Source: Geminocystis sp. NIES-3709 (GTDB lineage Bacteria > Cyanobacteriota > Cyanobacteriia > Cyanobacteriales > Cyanobacteriaceae). Taken from it: a DNA stretch of 64,000 bases. The stretch lies in assembly GCF_001548115.1 (NCBI RefSeq), contig NZ_AP014821.1, positions 2,669,262 to 2,733,261 on the forward strand, read 5' to 3'. The notes beneath the pieces are model-generated. The model was not told where the DNA came from, did no database searches, and saw only the letters and a list, made by a program, of their open reading frames with translations. Position 1 is the stretch's first letter; every line of letters starts with the position of its first letter. The translations under genes were made by a program, and so were the position numbers. Positions 27,692-37,788 of this stretch are shown piece after piece.

Positions 27692-28022
27692 AAATAAAAA
27701 AGAAGATAGATAAAATCATTATCACCTGAGTTCAGTGTATTTGTATTGCAGTAGCTTTTATTTCTTTAAACCACACTTTGCATTCTCCTTTGCGACTTTG
27801 CGAGAGATAAAAATGTGCTTTATTCATTGGAAAAGTGCTGTAGGAGTTAAAAGAAGAAAAACAAAGAAATGATGTGACTAAGAAAAGTTTGAGAATATCC
27901 CTAAACAAAACCACCAAGCCAGAATTATCTTAATAGATATTCCGAATTGGTGGCCTTGAACTAATAAAGACAATATAAGCAGTTTTCCTACTCAATTAAT
28001 CTCATAACGGCTTAGAATTATG
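27692..28022. other. Intergenic region without a supported gene
   Basis: 331 bases. A minus-strand frame at 27732-27917 covers CTTTGCGACTTTGCGAGAG, which belongs to the same repeat class as the GCAAAGACGCAAAGACGC string near 51501. The frame therefore probably only reads repeat DNA. No RNA gene recognised. Confidence 0.4.
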
Positions 28023-28181
28023 TTACTCTTGGCTATCTTCCGATGGTCGATTAGTGCCATTGCTATTATTGTAATCTTTTCTTTTAAACTTGGAGTTAAA
28101 ACTGGTAGTTTTTTTTCTAAACTGTCGGGCGTAAGCCTTGTTACGTTCTGCTTTTTCTTTTTTAGGATTACTTTTAGCCAT
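28023..28181 (-). CDS. Small basic conserved protein (MAKSNPKKEK family)
   Basis: 52 residues, extremely basic at the N-terminus (MAKSNPKKEKAERNKAYARQ) with a polar Asn/Ser tail ending RPSEDSQE. I recall near-identical short proteins in other cyanobacteria, which is the main reason for calling it; the function is unknown. The composition suggests RNA or ribosome binding, but that is inference. A longer antisense frame across the same DNA is a shadow. Confidence 0.6.
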   Translation of the reverse strand: MAKSNPKKEKAERNKAYARQFRKKTTSFNSKFKRKDYNNSNGTNRPSEDSQE

Positions 28182-28388
28182 TCTGTCCTCGTAAATAAAT
28201 AAATTACTTCTAATGTCAAAATTTGAGATAACTAGAAGCGGTAAAAAATGCTTTTTTCATGGAAGAACAAAATTTATATTGCACATTTCCCGAAGTAGCT
28301 TTTTTGTAGAGAGTTAAGATTATTACTTGATTATATTAATATTGATCACTAAATCTTTATTCCCATAAAAATTATAACACTTTAGTTC

Positions 28389-28721
28389 TTAAGATGGTAA
28401 AAAACGATCGAGAGCAGATTTTAACGCATCTATTTCTTGATCAATACTACCATCTTTAGCGGCACGAGTAATACATTCGCTTAAATGTTCATCCAGAATT
28501 AACCTAGCTACCCTATCTAAAGCCCCCCGAATGGCTGCAACTTGAATTAAAACTTCGGGACAATCTCTCCCCTCCGTTATCATATTCTTTATACCTCTAA
28601 CATGACCTTCAATGCGAGATAAACGATTGATTATTTTTTTCTGGGATTCTTCACTATGAATGTGGCCATGATGAGAATGGGTGTGAGAATGGGGAAGATT
28701 ATCAGGAAAACTTTGTGTCAT
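28389..28721 (-). CDS. InrS-like nickel-responsive CsoR/RcnR family repressor
   Basis: 110 residues. The His-rich N-terminal tail (HSHTHSHHGHIHSEESQKK) precedes the three-helix CsoR core, with RLSRIEGHVRGIKNMI at 33-48. The metal residues are visible: Cys in GRDCPEVL, then His and Cys in LDEHLSECI. That is the C-H-C pattern of InrS (Cys53, His78, Cys82 with an N-terminal His), the Synechocystis nickel sensor that represses the exporter NrsD. No exporter is adjacent; the CDF gene at 3020 is 25 kb away. Nickel specificity is inferred from this pattern; copper CsoR usually has a similar core without the His tail. Confidence 0.82.
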   Translation of the reverse strand: MTQSFPDNLPHSHTHSHHGHIHSEESQKKIINRLSRIEGHVRGIKNMITEGRDCPEVLIQVAAIRGALDRVARLILDEHLSECITRAAKDGSIDQEIDALKSALDRFLPS

Positions 28722-28777
28722 GGAATTTTCGTATATTGATTATTTTAATTTTAGTGGATATTTTGTTAAGTTATTAT

Positions 28778-30256
28778 TTATTTCGACTCGTCAAAAGTTT
28801 GTACATTACCACTAGGACTTAAGATTAATCTTACAGTTACTTCCTCTTGATCAGAAAAAGATGAGGTGATTTTTTCTCCTAATAATGGTATTCCTGTTCG
28901 ATCAAGAAACACAATTGCTACTTGTCCTATTGGAGTAACCTTAGCTAAAGAGCCATTTTGACTGAATTTTAACCGATACTCAATACTTTGTTTCAAATTT
29001 TCGGGAGGTTGCCATTTATCCTGAAAATATTGTTTCACTTCATTAGAAACAAGTCCACCAGATTTTTTCTGATTTAGGGATGAGTCTAAACGGCTCACTT
29101 GTTGCTCAAAATTAGGGCTATTGCCAATAACATTAGGAGACACACTATTTAAAGTATTAATCCCTGCTTGAATAGTATTAGAGGAGTTATTCGGTAAAGA
29201 ATTTGGTACTTTATTAGAATTATTTGGTTGTAAAGTAGGTAATGTGGAAAGACGAGAAGGGTATTGAGGTTTTGACGGTGGTGAGAGGGGTTTAGTCGGT
29301 TGAAAAGAAGGTGTAACCGTCGAAGGAGATGGTTGAAGGGTGATAATATTAGGGTTTGTTTGTTCTAATACTGGAGGCGGTAAATTAGAAATTGGTGGTG
29401 CAAGTGGTGGTGGTGCAATAATAATTTCTGCGGATTGATTGGGTTGAGGAGAAATATTATTTTCTTTTATGTTGTTACCGACAATATTAGTCTCTCCTTG
29501 AGGGGGTTGAGTAATAGTGGGAGGAGGAGGTAATAAAGGATTTCTATTTTTGAGATTTTCAGGTACTTCTGGTGCTACGATCGAGGGTATAGTCTTAGGG
29601 TCAATAGGAGTAGGAGGAATAACATCTTCTATGTTAGATTGAGGGGTTTCTGTACTCAATTGATCTGTATTAGTTTGATTATCTGCTATTTGTTGCTCAT
29701 AACGCCACCAAATTCCCCCTCCTATCACAAAAGTTAAAGCGGTAATGGTAATACTTAATCCAATGTGACTTGAAATAGATTCGTTTTTTTCAGGAATCGG
29801 TTTTGTTGCATCATGATAGTAAGAAGAAAGAGCGTTAACAAAGTCAAATAATTGAGTATTAGTTAAAATTATCTCTAATATCTCCTCTTTTGGGAAAAAA
29901 CATTGATAAAATAATCGATGACGATAGGTGGAGTCTCGACTGATAGAGATAAATTCTTCTTGATTATCTGAGGGCAATTCACAGGTTAAAGATTCTACCT
30001 CTAAACTGTTAATCTCTAAATATTTAGCAATATATTCATTAACTTTTTCTCTCAACTTTTCTAGCAAATTTCGATCGCCTAATATAACACTTTTTTCATT
30101 TTTAGGTAATCTTGGATCATCAAAATGGAGTTGAAAACTAAACTGTGGAGGAAAAGTTTTTGCACCCCAATTACCCCAAAAAGAATGAGGATGATAAATC
30201 TCTAAAGTACAAGTAGGGGGAGTATAACGCCGAAAAGAAGAAGTATTAATGACCAT
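28778..30256 (-). CDS. DUF4335 domain-containing protein with Pro-rich linker
   Basis: I take the internal ATG at 30256 (MVINTSSFRRYTPPTCTLEI, the usual family start) over the upstream ATG at 30286. The length is then 492 residues. The N-terminal DUF4335 domain (about 1-160) has CTLEIYHPHSFWG and LPFDF-like folds. One membrane segment follows near 170-190 (ITITALTFVIGGGIWW). A long Pro/Ser/Asn-rich linker runs from about 200 to 400. The C-terminal domain holds VKQYFQDKWQPPENLKQSIE. The C-terminal part resembles the conserved tail of cyanobacterial envelope proteins. Function unknown. Confidence 0.8.
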   Translation of the reverse strand: MVINTSSFRRYTPPTCTLEIYHPHSFWGNWGAKTFPPQFSFQLHFDDPRLPKNEKSVILGDRNLLEKLREKVNEYIAKYLEINSLEVESLTCELPSDNQEEFISISRDSTYRHRLFYQCFFPKEEILEIILTNTQLFDFVNALSSYYHDATKPIPEKNESISSHIGLSITITALTFVIGGGIWWRYEQQIADNQTNTDQLSTETPQSNIEDVIPPTPIDPKTIPSIVAPEVPENLKNRNPLLPPPPTITQPPQGETNIVGNNIKENNISPQPNQSAEIIIAPPPLAPPISNLPPPVLEQTNPNIITLQPSPSTVTPSFQPTKPLSPPSKPQYPSRLSTLPTLQPNNSNKVPNSLPNNSSNTIQAGINTLNSVSPNVIGNSPNFEQQVSRLDSSLNQKKSGGLVSNEVKQYFQDKWQPPENLKQSIEYRLKFSQNGSLAKVTPIGQVAIVFLDRTGIPLLGEKITSSFSDQEEVTVRLILSPSGNVQTFDESK

Positions 30257-30335
30257 ACTAAATGCAAATATGCCTTTTTTTGGCATGGACTAAACAAAAG
30301 CCTATTATTACATATCTTAACAATTAATAATGAAT

Positions 30336-31691
30336 AACGGTACTTAGACAAAACAATAACAACAATTAAGCTATAATATTTACATTATATTGTTTTTAGG
30401 TCAAAATGAAAGAAATCACATCTTCATCAATGCCACCCTGTTTCGAGCGTTGGTGCCAAAAAATAGACCCTGTATTAAAAACAAAAGCACAAAAACGAGA
30501 GTTTAGAAATTATTTGGGCGGTTTATTAGGTGATTCTCAAAGAAAAAATCTCACTCAAATTGCCCATAATAATCTTGATATTACTTATCATAAGTTACAT
30601 CATTTCCTAACAGAATCCACTTGGAATTATGATGAGGTAAATAATAAAAGACTAGAAATTATTGCCTCATGTCGTCAAACTAAAATAAGTCGCTCTTTCT
30701 CTTTAATTATCGATGATTCAGGTCATCGTAAAAGTGGCAATTTTACTGACTGTGTGGGACGACAATATATTGGTGAAATTGGCAAAACTGATAATGGTAA
30801 TATCCGCAGTCACCACCCACATTTATGATGGGGTCAGAAGTTTTCCCTTAGACGTTGAATTATATGAAAAAGCGGAAAATTTCCCCTTGGGAAAAGATGA
30901 CCCACAATTTCAAAAAAAACCCGATATTGCCTTTAATTTAATTGAAAAATGTTTAAACCGAAATTACCATCCTCAAATAATTTTAATGGATGGGGGTTAT
31001 GGGAACAATACTAATTTATTAGAAAAATTAGAACAAAAAAATTTAAAATATATAGGAATTATTGCAAAAAATAGATTAGTACAAGTAGTAAAAGAAGATT
31101 TGAGAGAGTCTGAAAAAAGAATAGATGAAATAGCTAAATTATTACCTCAAGAGAGTTTTGAAGAAATAAAAACAGGTAAAAATAGAGAAAAAACTCTTTG
31201 GGTAGCAACCATAAAAATTAAATTATCAGCCTTATCAGGAATAAAAACCGTAGCTATCGTCATGAATGCTCCCAGTTTTGAAAAGTCCACAGATATTGAT
31301 TATTTAATGACCAATGAAACAGGAGAAAAAGTCTGTGCAAATTGGATAGTAGAAACTTATACATCAAGAAATTGGATAGAAGTATTTTACCGTGAAATTA
31401 AGGGATGGTTAGGCTTATCAGAATACCAAGTGAGAAATAAAAGAAGTTTAATGAGACATTTTATATTGGTATTTTGCGCCGATACTTTTATTCAATGGCA
31501 TCGTTTGACAGGGGGATTGAGAAGGCAATGGGGAAATAAACCCTTAAATACTTTTGCAGAGGCATTGGAAGCGTTTCGGACGGCAGTATCTTTTCGTTTC
31601 TTTCAATGGTTAAAAGATAATGTGGAAGTATTTAGCTTATATAAAGCAAGTTTAGGGTTTATTTGGGCATAATTTTTGTCTAAGTACCGTT
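30336..31691 (+). mobile_element. IS701-like insertion sequence with frameshifted transposase
   Basis: Inverted ends AACGGTACTTAGACAAAA (30336-30353) and the complement TTTTGTCTAAGTACCGTT (31674-31691), about 1356 bp in all. TA lies next to both ends, but a longer target duplication is not clear. It lies between the DUF4335 gene and the first giant RTX gene. Confidence 0.8.
30406..31672 (+). pseudogene. IS701-like transposase, broken by a +1 frameshift near 30800
   Basis: The first frame (30406-30828) carries the N-terminal part and SLIIDDSGHRKSG, the first acidic block, ending correctly at GEIGKTDNG. The second frame picks up as ISAVTTHIYDGVRSFPLDVE and continues through LMDGGYGNNTNLL and WIEVFYREIKGWLG to 31672. 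The join needs a +1 step around 30798-30805. No A-rich slippery run lies there, so I read it as a mutation rather than programmed frameshifting. Confidence 0.8.
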
Positions 31692-31770
31692 AGCTTAATA
31701 TTTGACATTTTAATTTGAGGTTGAATTATTTTATCATAGAAATAATCTTAATAGTCTAGGAGTAATTGTC

Positions 31771-34700
31771 ATGTCTTTGAGTCAAAATGAAAATTCATTA
31801 TTGGAATTGCTTAATCCCATTTTGGCAAATTTTGCTTTACAGGATAACTTCAACCTCGACATGACAGAAGTTTTTGGACATAATGAGCAAATCAACTCCC
31901 TACAAAACCAATGGCTTAATTCCACATGGACATTACCCACTATTAAGATTGTTGCTTCTTCCCTTATTAATAACAGTTATGGTGCTTATGCCAGTGAAAA
32001 TGAGACTATTTATCTCTCACAAGAATTAATTAACAGTAATAATACTGATTTAATTGTCAGAGTTTTATTAGAAGAATATGGTCATTATCTTGATGATATT
32101 TTAAACACTACGGATACTCAAGGAGATGAAGGGGAATATTTTGCCTCCCTTGTACAAAATCAAATTTTATCATACACAGAGTTAGACAGAATCAAAACTG
32201 AAGATGATAGCTCGATCGTATTTTTAGAAGATAGTTTATTATCGATCGAACAAGTTGATGTTACTGTTCCAGAAGTTCTATTTATTAGAACTGTAAGTAA
32301 TTTTACAGGCACGGAAGGGCAAATTTTGAACAATATGGCGATCGTATGGTCAAATGTTAATAATCAGGTAAACCCTTTTATTCGTATTACTATTACTACC
32401 GATGATTTTGCCTCTTTTACCGTAAAAAATTCCACTAATTCTAGTCAATCATTCACTGCTAATGTCGGTAATGCCATAGAAGTTCCACCTCTTGGATTAG
32501 TCACAGGATGGCTGATAGAATTAACTCCCATTGATGATTCCACTTATCGCCCAGATAAAACCGCAGAGTTTATCGTCAATGTAGTTTCTAGTTCTGGAGT
32601 TAGTAATTCTCCTCCTCAAGTTATCGGAACGATCGCAGAAAATGACTTTCCCGTTGATTTATCGGTAAGTAGTAATACGGGCAGTGAAGTTGGTACAACG
32701 GTTATTACTGTCACCGCTACCACACCAGAAGCCGTATTAGGTGATCAAACAGTTAATTTAAGTGTATCGGGAACAAATATTACTGGTAGCGATTATATTC
32801 TCAGTAATAATATTATTACCATCTTAAATGGTCAAACCAATGGTAGTGTTACTTTTACGATTCAAAATGACAGTATCGTGGAAGGCACAGAGACAGCAGT
32901 TATAAGTATTTCTAATGTGTCTAATACAGGTTCTAGTGGATTGCTTTTGGGTACTACCACTTCTCAAAATATTAATATCACGGATAATCAAGCCCCTATT
33001 TTCAATCCTCCTTCAGTTTCTCTGAATTTTGCTGAAAATGGCACTGGTATAGTTTATACCGCAACGGCAACAGACCCAGAAAATATTACTTTAACTTATA
33101 CTTTAACAGGAGTCGATGTTGATTTATTCAACTTAAGCCCAACGGGAGAAATTACTTTTAAAGCAACGCCCAATTTTGAAATTCCTGATGACAGCAATTT
33201 CGATCGAATTTACAACATTATAGTTAGTGCTACCGATGGTTTTTTAACAGCGTCTCAAAATATTGCTATTACTGTTACTGATGTGGATGAGTTTGATGTC
33301 ACCATACCTACCGATAATGATAGTGATGAAAATTCGATCGAGGAGAATCCAAGTAATGGCAGTGTGGTAGGAATTACGGCTTTTGCAGTGGATAACGATG
33401 GTACAAATAACACTGTTACCTATAGTTTGACAGACAATGCCAATGGAAGATTTGCCATTGATGCCATCACGGGAGTTGTCACGGTAGCCGATGGTAGCCT
33501 ACTCAATTTTGAAAATGCCACCAGTCATAGCATTACGGTATTAGCTACTAGCAGTGATAGTTCAACCAGTAGTCAAAACTTTACCATAACTGTTACTGAT
33601 GTGGATGAGTTTGATGTCACTACTCCCATAGACACTAATAATAACGAAAATTCGATCGAGGAGAATGCTAGTAATGGCAGTGTGGTAGGAATTACGGCTT
33701 TTGCCGTGGATAACGATGGTACAAATAACACTGTTACTTATAGTCTTACAGACAATGCCAATGGAAGATTTACCATTGATACAACAACGGGAATCGTTAC
33801 CGTAGCCGATGGTAGCCTACTCAACTATGAAAATAATATTACTCATAACATTATTATTCAAGCAAATAGTAGCGATGGTTCGACTAATAGTCAAATATTT
33901 ACTATAACTATTACTGATGTGGATGAGTTTGATGTCACTACTCCCATAGACACTAATAATAACGAAAATTCGATCGAGGAGAATGCTAGTAATGGCAGTG
34001 TGGTAGGAATTACGGCTTTTGCCGTGGATAACGATGGTACAAATAATACTGTCACCTATAGTTTGACAGACAATGCCAATGGAAGATTTACCATTGATGC
34101 CATCACGGGAGTTGTCACGGTAGCCGATGGTAGCCTACTCAATTTTGAAAATGCCACCAGTCATAGCATTACGATATTAGCCACTGGCAGTGACACGTCA
34201 ACCAGTAGTCAAAACTTTACCATAACTGTTACTGATGTGGATGAGTTTGATGTCACTACTCCCATAGACACTAATAATAACGAAAATTCCGTAGCCGAAA
34301 ATGCTAGTAATGGCAGTGTGGTAGGAATTACGGCTTTTGCCGTGGATAACGATGGTACAAATAATACTGTCACCTATAGTTTGACAGACAATGCCAATGG
34401 AAGATTTACCATTGATGCCATCACGGGAGTTGTCACGGTAGCCGATGGTAGCCTACTCAATTTTGAAAATGCCACCAGTCATAGCATTACGATATTAGCC
34501 ACTGGCAGTGACACGTCAACCAGTAGTCAAAACTTTACCATAACTGTTAATGATGTAGATGAGTTTGATGTTACCACTCCCATAGACACTGATAATAACC
34601 TAAATTCGATCGAGGAGAATGCAAGTAATGGCAGTGTGGTAGGAATTACGGCTTTTGCCGTGGATAACGATGGTACGAATAACACTGTTACTTATAGTTT

Positions 34701-36096
34701 GACAGACAATGCCGGGGGAAGATTTACCATTGATGCCATCACGGGAGTCGTCACGGTAGCCGATGGTAGCCTACTCAATTTTGAAAATGCCACCAGTCAT
34801 AGCATTACGGTATTAGCCACTGGCAGTGACACGTCAACCAGTAGTCAAAACTTTACCATAACTGTTACTGATGTGGATGAGTTTGATGTCACTACTCCCA
34901 TAGACACTAATAATAATGAAAATTCGATCGAGGAGAATGCAAGTAATGGCAGTGTGGTAGGAATTACGGCTTTTGCCGTGGATAACGATGGTACAAATAA
35001 TACTGTCACCTATAGTTTGACAAACAATGCAGGGGGAAGATTTACCATTGATACAACAACGGGAATCATTACCGTAGCCGATGGTAGCCTACTCAACTAT
35101 GAAAATAATATTACTCATAACATTACGGTATTAGCCACTAGCAGTGATACCTCAACCAGTACTCAAAACTTTACCATTAATGTTACCGATGTCAATGAAT
35201 CTCCCATAGTAAATAATCCTATTGTTGATCAAAATACCTTTGAGCAGATTGTCTTTAATTTTACTGTACCCAATAACACCTTTAACGATCCTGATGTGGG
35301 GGATACTCTTACCTATAGCGCCATTTTAGCTAATGATGATCCTTTACCTAGTTGGTTAACTTTTAATCCCACTACTCAAACATTTTCAGGCACTCCTAGC
35401 AATGGTGATATTGGCACGATTTCCGTGAAGGTAACGGTAACGGATACGAGCAATTTATTCATAAGTGATATTTTTGACATCCAGATTCAACCCTTGCAAA
35501 CTTTGATAGGTAACTCTACGGGAGGAAATGATACTATTGTGGGGGATATTGGGTTTAATATCATCAATGGCGGAGGTGGGAATGATTTCATTACGGGGAA
35601 TGTGCTGGAGGATACCTTAAGCGGTGGTAGTGGTAATGATACCCTTAAAGGCTTTGAAGGAAATGATCTTCTTGACGGTGGTAGTGGGGATGATCTGTTA
35701 AAGGGCGGAGACGGTAATGATAACATCAAAGGTGGTAGTGGTAATGATACCCTAGTGGGTGGTATTGGTAATGATACTTTAACAGGAAATAGTGGCAATG
35801 ACTATTTTCGTTTTAACTCTCCTACGGATGGTATTGACAGAATTATGGATTTTAACGTGATTGATGACACTATCTATTTAGGGAGTTCGGGTTTCAATTT
35901 AACGACAGGGGTATTGGCATCTAATCACTTTGTTATCGGTGCCAGTGCTACTACGGTGAATCATCGTTTAGTGTTCGATCGAAATACAGGTAATTTGTTC
36001 TTTGACAATGATGGTGTTGGTGGTAATGCACAAACCCAGATTGCAACTGTCATGCCTCGATTATCTTTGACGAATCAAGATTTTATCGTCATCTAA
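31771..36096 (+). CDS. Giant cadherin-repeat / RTX surface or secreted protein
   Basis: 1441 residues, no signal peptide, as expected for type I secretion with a C-terminal signal. Order: an N-terminal domain (1-150) with [11 protein letters not shown] (99-109) and GDEGEYF, a degenerate metallopeptidase-like block; a Calx-beta-like domain (about 270-405); a cadherin domain; six near-identical 106-residue cadherin-type repeats (503-1139), each opening DVDEFDVT; a dystroglycan-type [17 protein letters not shown] domain; RTX nonapeptides GGSGNDTL-type (about 1250-1345); and a [15 protein letters not shown] tail. Ca-dependent adhesion or matrix roles are inferred. The ATG follows an IS element. 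Confidence 0.88.
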   Translation: MSLSQNENSLLELLNPILANFALQDNFNLDMTEVFGHNEQINSLQNQWLNSTWTLPTIKIVASSLINNSYGAYASENETIYLSQELINSNNTDLIVRVLLEEYGHYLDDILNTTDTQGDEGEYFASLVQNQILSYTELDRIKTEDDSSIVFLEDSLLSIEQVDVTVPEVLFIRTVSNFTGTEGQILNNMAIVWSNVNNQVNPFIRITITTDDFASFTVKNSTNSSQSFTANVGNAIEVPPLGLVTGWLIELTPIDDSTYRPDKTAEFIVNVVSSSGVSNSPPQVIGTIAENDFPVDLSVSSNTGSEVGTTVITVTATTPEAVLGDQTVNLSVSGTNITGSDYILSNNIITILNGQTNGSVTFTIQNDSIVEGTETAVISISNVSNTGSSGLLLGTTTSQNINITDNQAPIFNPPSVSLNFAENGTGIVYTATATDPENITLTYTLTGVDVDLFNLSPTGEITFKATPNFEIPDDSNFDRIYNIIVSATDGFLTASQNIAITVTDVDEFDVTIPTDNDSDENSIEENPSNGSVVGITAFAVDNDGTNNTVTYSLTDNANGRFAIDAITGVVTVADGSLLNFENATSHSITVLATSSDSSTSSQNFTITVTDVDEFDVTTPIDTNNNENSIEENASNGSVVGITAFAVDNDGTNNTVTYSLTDNANGRFTIDTTTGIVTVADGSLLNYENNITHNIIIQANSSDGSTNSQIFTITITDVDEFDVTTPIDTNNNENSIEENASNGSVVGITAFAVDNDGTNNTVTYSLTDNANGRFTIDAITGVVTVADGSLLNFENATSHSITILATGSDTSTSSQNFTITVTDVDEFDVTTPIDTNNNENSVAENASNGSVVGITAFAVDNDGTNNTVTYSLTDNANGRFTIDAITGVVTVADGSLLNFENATSHSITILATGSDTSTSSQNFTITVNDVDEFDVTTPIDTDNNLNSIEENASNGSVVGITAFAVDNDGTNNTVTYSLTDNAGGRFTIDAITGVVTVADGSLLNFENATSHSITVLATGSDTSTSSQNFTITVTDVDEFDVTTPIDTNNNENSIEENASNGSVVGITAFAVDNDGTNNTVTYSLTNNAGGRFTIDTTTGIITVADGSLLNYENNITHNITVLATSSDTSTSTQNFTINVTDVNESPIVNNPIVDQNTFEQIVFNFTVPNNTFNDPDVGDTLTYSAILANDDPLPSWLTFNPTTQTFSGTPSNGDIGTISVKVTVTDTSNLFISDIFDIQIQPLQTLIGNSTGGNDTIVGDIGFNIINGGGGNDFITGNVLEDTLSGGSGNDTLKGFEGNDLLDGGSGDDLLKGGDGNDNIKGGSGNDTLVGGIGNDTLTGNSGNDYFRFNSPTDGIDRIMDFNVIDDTIYLGSSGFNLTTGVLASNHFVIGASATTVNHRLVFDRNTGNLFFDNDGVGGNAQTQIATVMPRLSLTNQDFIVI
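33280..35187 (+). repeat. Six tandem 318-bp repeats coding cadherin-type domains
   Basis: GATGTGGATGAGTTTGATGT-type openings recur at about 33280, 33598, 33916, 34234, 34552 and 34870, spaced exactly 318 bp. Units 3 and 4 are almost identical at the DNA level. The array ends with a variant DVNESPIV unit. Such uniformity points to recent unequal crossover. Confidence 0.92.
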
Positions 36097-36723
36097 TATT
36101 TATCCTCAAGTTAAGATTTATCCTCAAGTTAAGATTTATCCTGATGATGATATTTTGCCCGTATTAAATAAAATAGAACTGAAATAGACAGTTAAGGATG
36201 TTTTTAATTGGCTTAATATTTAGGGGTTGCTGAAAAAGTATTTTGATGAGGGAAGGTGTTAGCTTTTACGTAAAATAATCAAAAATAAAGGTTTTGATAT
36301 TTTGTGTAACATATGTACAAATAAGCTGGTTGTTTAAAAAATAAGTGAAAAATGTTAGGTTTTTGAGTAATAATTGCTAAAATTGTGCAGTTTTTTGTTA
36401 ATGTAGTATGTATAAACCCTTAATTTTAATAATCTTCTGATTCCCATGTGCAAACCCTATTTAATATTTCCGAAAAAAAAGATTTCTTCGTACTTCAGTA
36501 GTTTGATAGAAAACTCGATTGTCATGGGGAGGGGATTGATTTATCTCTCAATTTATTAATATTTCCTCATTTCTCCGAAGGCATCTCATCGTTATCTTGT
36601 CGTGAAGGCTGGAGTTCCTTCCCTATCGCTCGGAATGACAGTCAAAAATTCGATCGTAATGGTAGATTGCTAATATGTCTCGCAATGGCAACAGGCTAAA
36701 TTTACAAGTGAGGTATTATTAAT
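36097..36723. other. Intergenic region with repeat and gene fragments
   Basis: 627 bases without an intact gene. From the left: a Uma2 fragment (36108-36222), the GGTTGCTGAAAAAGTATTTT repeat (from 36225) shared with 24467, and a CGAAGGCATCTCATCG ... CTCGGAATGAC repeat (36572-36660) shared with 42506-42600. The promoter for the TIGR03032 gene is expected near the end. Confidence 0.55.
36108..36222 (+). pseudogene. Duplicated 3' fragment of the Uma2 gene
   Basis: 36126-36222 matches the last 95 or so bases of the Uma2 gene (39128-39223), through GTTTTTAATTGGCTTAATAT and the stop. It has a few changes, one making GAAATAGAC from GAAATTGAC, a stop. A 19-bp unit TCAAGTTAAGATTTATCC is tandemly repeated at its start. 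Confidence 0.75.
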
Positions 36724-37788
36724 TTGAATACAACATCCCCCCAATTAGAAATCACTGCTTCTCGTCAATTTATTTCGTGGTTATACGAACAAAACTTAAG
36801 TCTTGTTTTTACCACTTATCAAGCGGGAAAAGTTTTTCTTATCGGTTTAAATCCTAACGGTAAACTATCCATCTTTGAACGTACTCTCGATCGATGTATG
36901 GGTTTATATGCCCATAATAGTAGTCTATATATCAGTACTTTATATCAACTGTGGCGCTTTGAGAATATTTTACCCGAAGGAGAAACCAACAATAATTATG
37001 ATGCCCTTTATGCTCCCCAAGTAGGTTATATTACAGGAGATTTGGATATTCACGATGTCGTTGTTGACTATAATCAACAATTAGTTTTTGTCAATACCCT
37101 GTTTAGTTGCCTTGCCACCGTTAGCGAAACCCATAGTTTTATACCTCTATGGCAACCCCCTTTTATTACGAAATTAGCGGCGGAAGATCGTTGTCATCTC
37201 AACGGTTTAGCTTTGAAAGACGGAAAACCAAAATATGTAACTATGGTGAGTAAATCCGATATAGCGGAAGGATGGCGACAAAAAAGAATTGATGGGGGTT
37301 GCATTATGGATATTGAAAGTAATGAGGTTATTTTAGAAGGTTTATCGATGCCCCATTCTCCTCGTTGGTATCAAAATAAACTATGGTTACTCAATTCAGG
37401 CACGGGGGAATTTGGTTATGGTAATTTAAAATCAGGTACTTTTGAACCCATTACATTTTGCCCCGGTTATCAAAGGGGTTTAGCCTTTCATAATAATTTT
37501 GCCCTCATTGGTATATCAGAATCTCGACACAGTAAAACTTTAGGGGGTTTACCTCTGGATCAAAAATTAGCACAAAAAGACGCTCAAGCCCGTTGTGGAA
37601 TCTTGGTAATTGATCTGAAAACCGGGGATATTGTTCATTCTCTCAATATTGAAGGGGTTGTTAATGAATTGTATGATATTGCTGTGTTACCGAACATACG
37701 TTGCCCGATGGCGTTGGGATTTCGTAGCGATGAAATTAGAAGGGTGATTACTATTGGAGAAAAAAAAACCACTATACCATCTATATAG
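36724..37788 (+). CDS. TIGR03032 family protein
   Basis: 354 residues from a TTG start (NTTSPQLEITASRQFISWLY), which is where the family begins. Beta-rich, probably a propeller. Conserved blocks include FTTYQAGKVFLIG, GDLDIHDVVVDY, CHLNGLALKDGKPKYVTMVS and LSMPHSPRWYQNKLWLLNSG. Members often lie beside sulfotransferase or TPR-glycosyltransferase genes; the biochemical role is unknown. The last codons overlap the open frame of the next gene around an A9 run. Confidence 0.85.
   Translation: MNTTSPQLEITASRQFISWLYEQNLSLVFTTYQAGKVFLIGLNPNGKLSIFERTLDRCMGLYAHNSSLYISTLYQLWRFENILPEGETNNNYDALYAPQVGYITGDLDIHDVVVDYNQQLVFVNTLFSCLATVSETHSFIPLWQPPFITKLAAEDRCHLNGLALKDGKPKYVTMVSKSDIAEGWRQKRIDGGCIMDIESNEVILEGLSMPHSPRWYQNKLWLLNSGTGEFGYGNLKSGTFEPITFCPGYQRGLAFHNNFALIGISESRHSKTLGGLPLDQKLAQKDAQARCGILVIDLKTGDIVHSLNIEGVVNELYDIAVLPNIRCPMALGFRSDEIRRVITIGEKKTTIPSI

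Noticed and set aside
27732-27917. 61-codon minus frame
   Set aside because: Overlaps a GCGACTTTGCGAGAG-type intergenic repeat and has no family look.
30780-30830. Programmed frameshift in the IS701-like transposase
   Set aside because: No slippery A-run or T-run at the shift point; a simple indel explains it.
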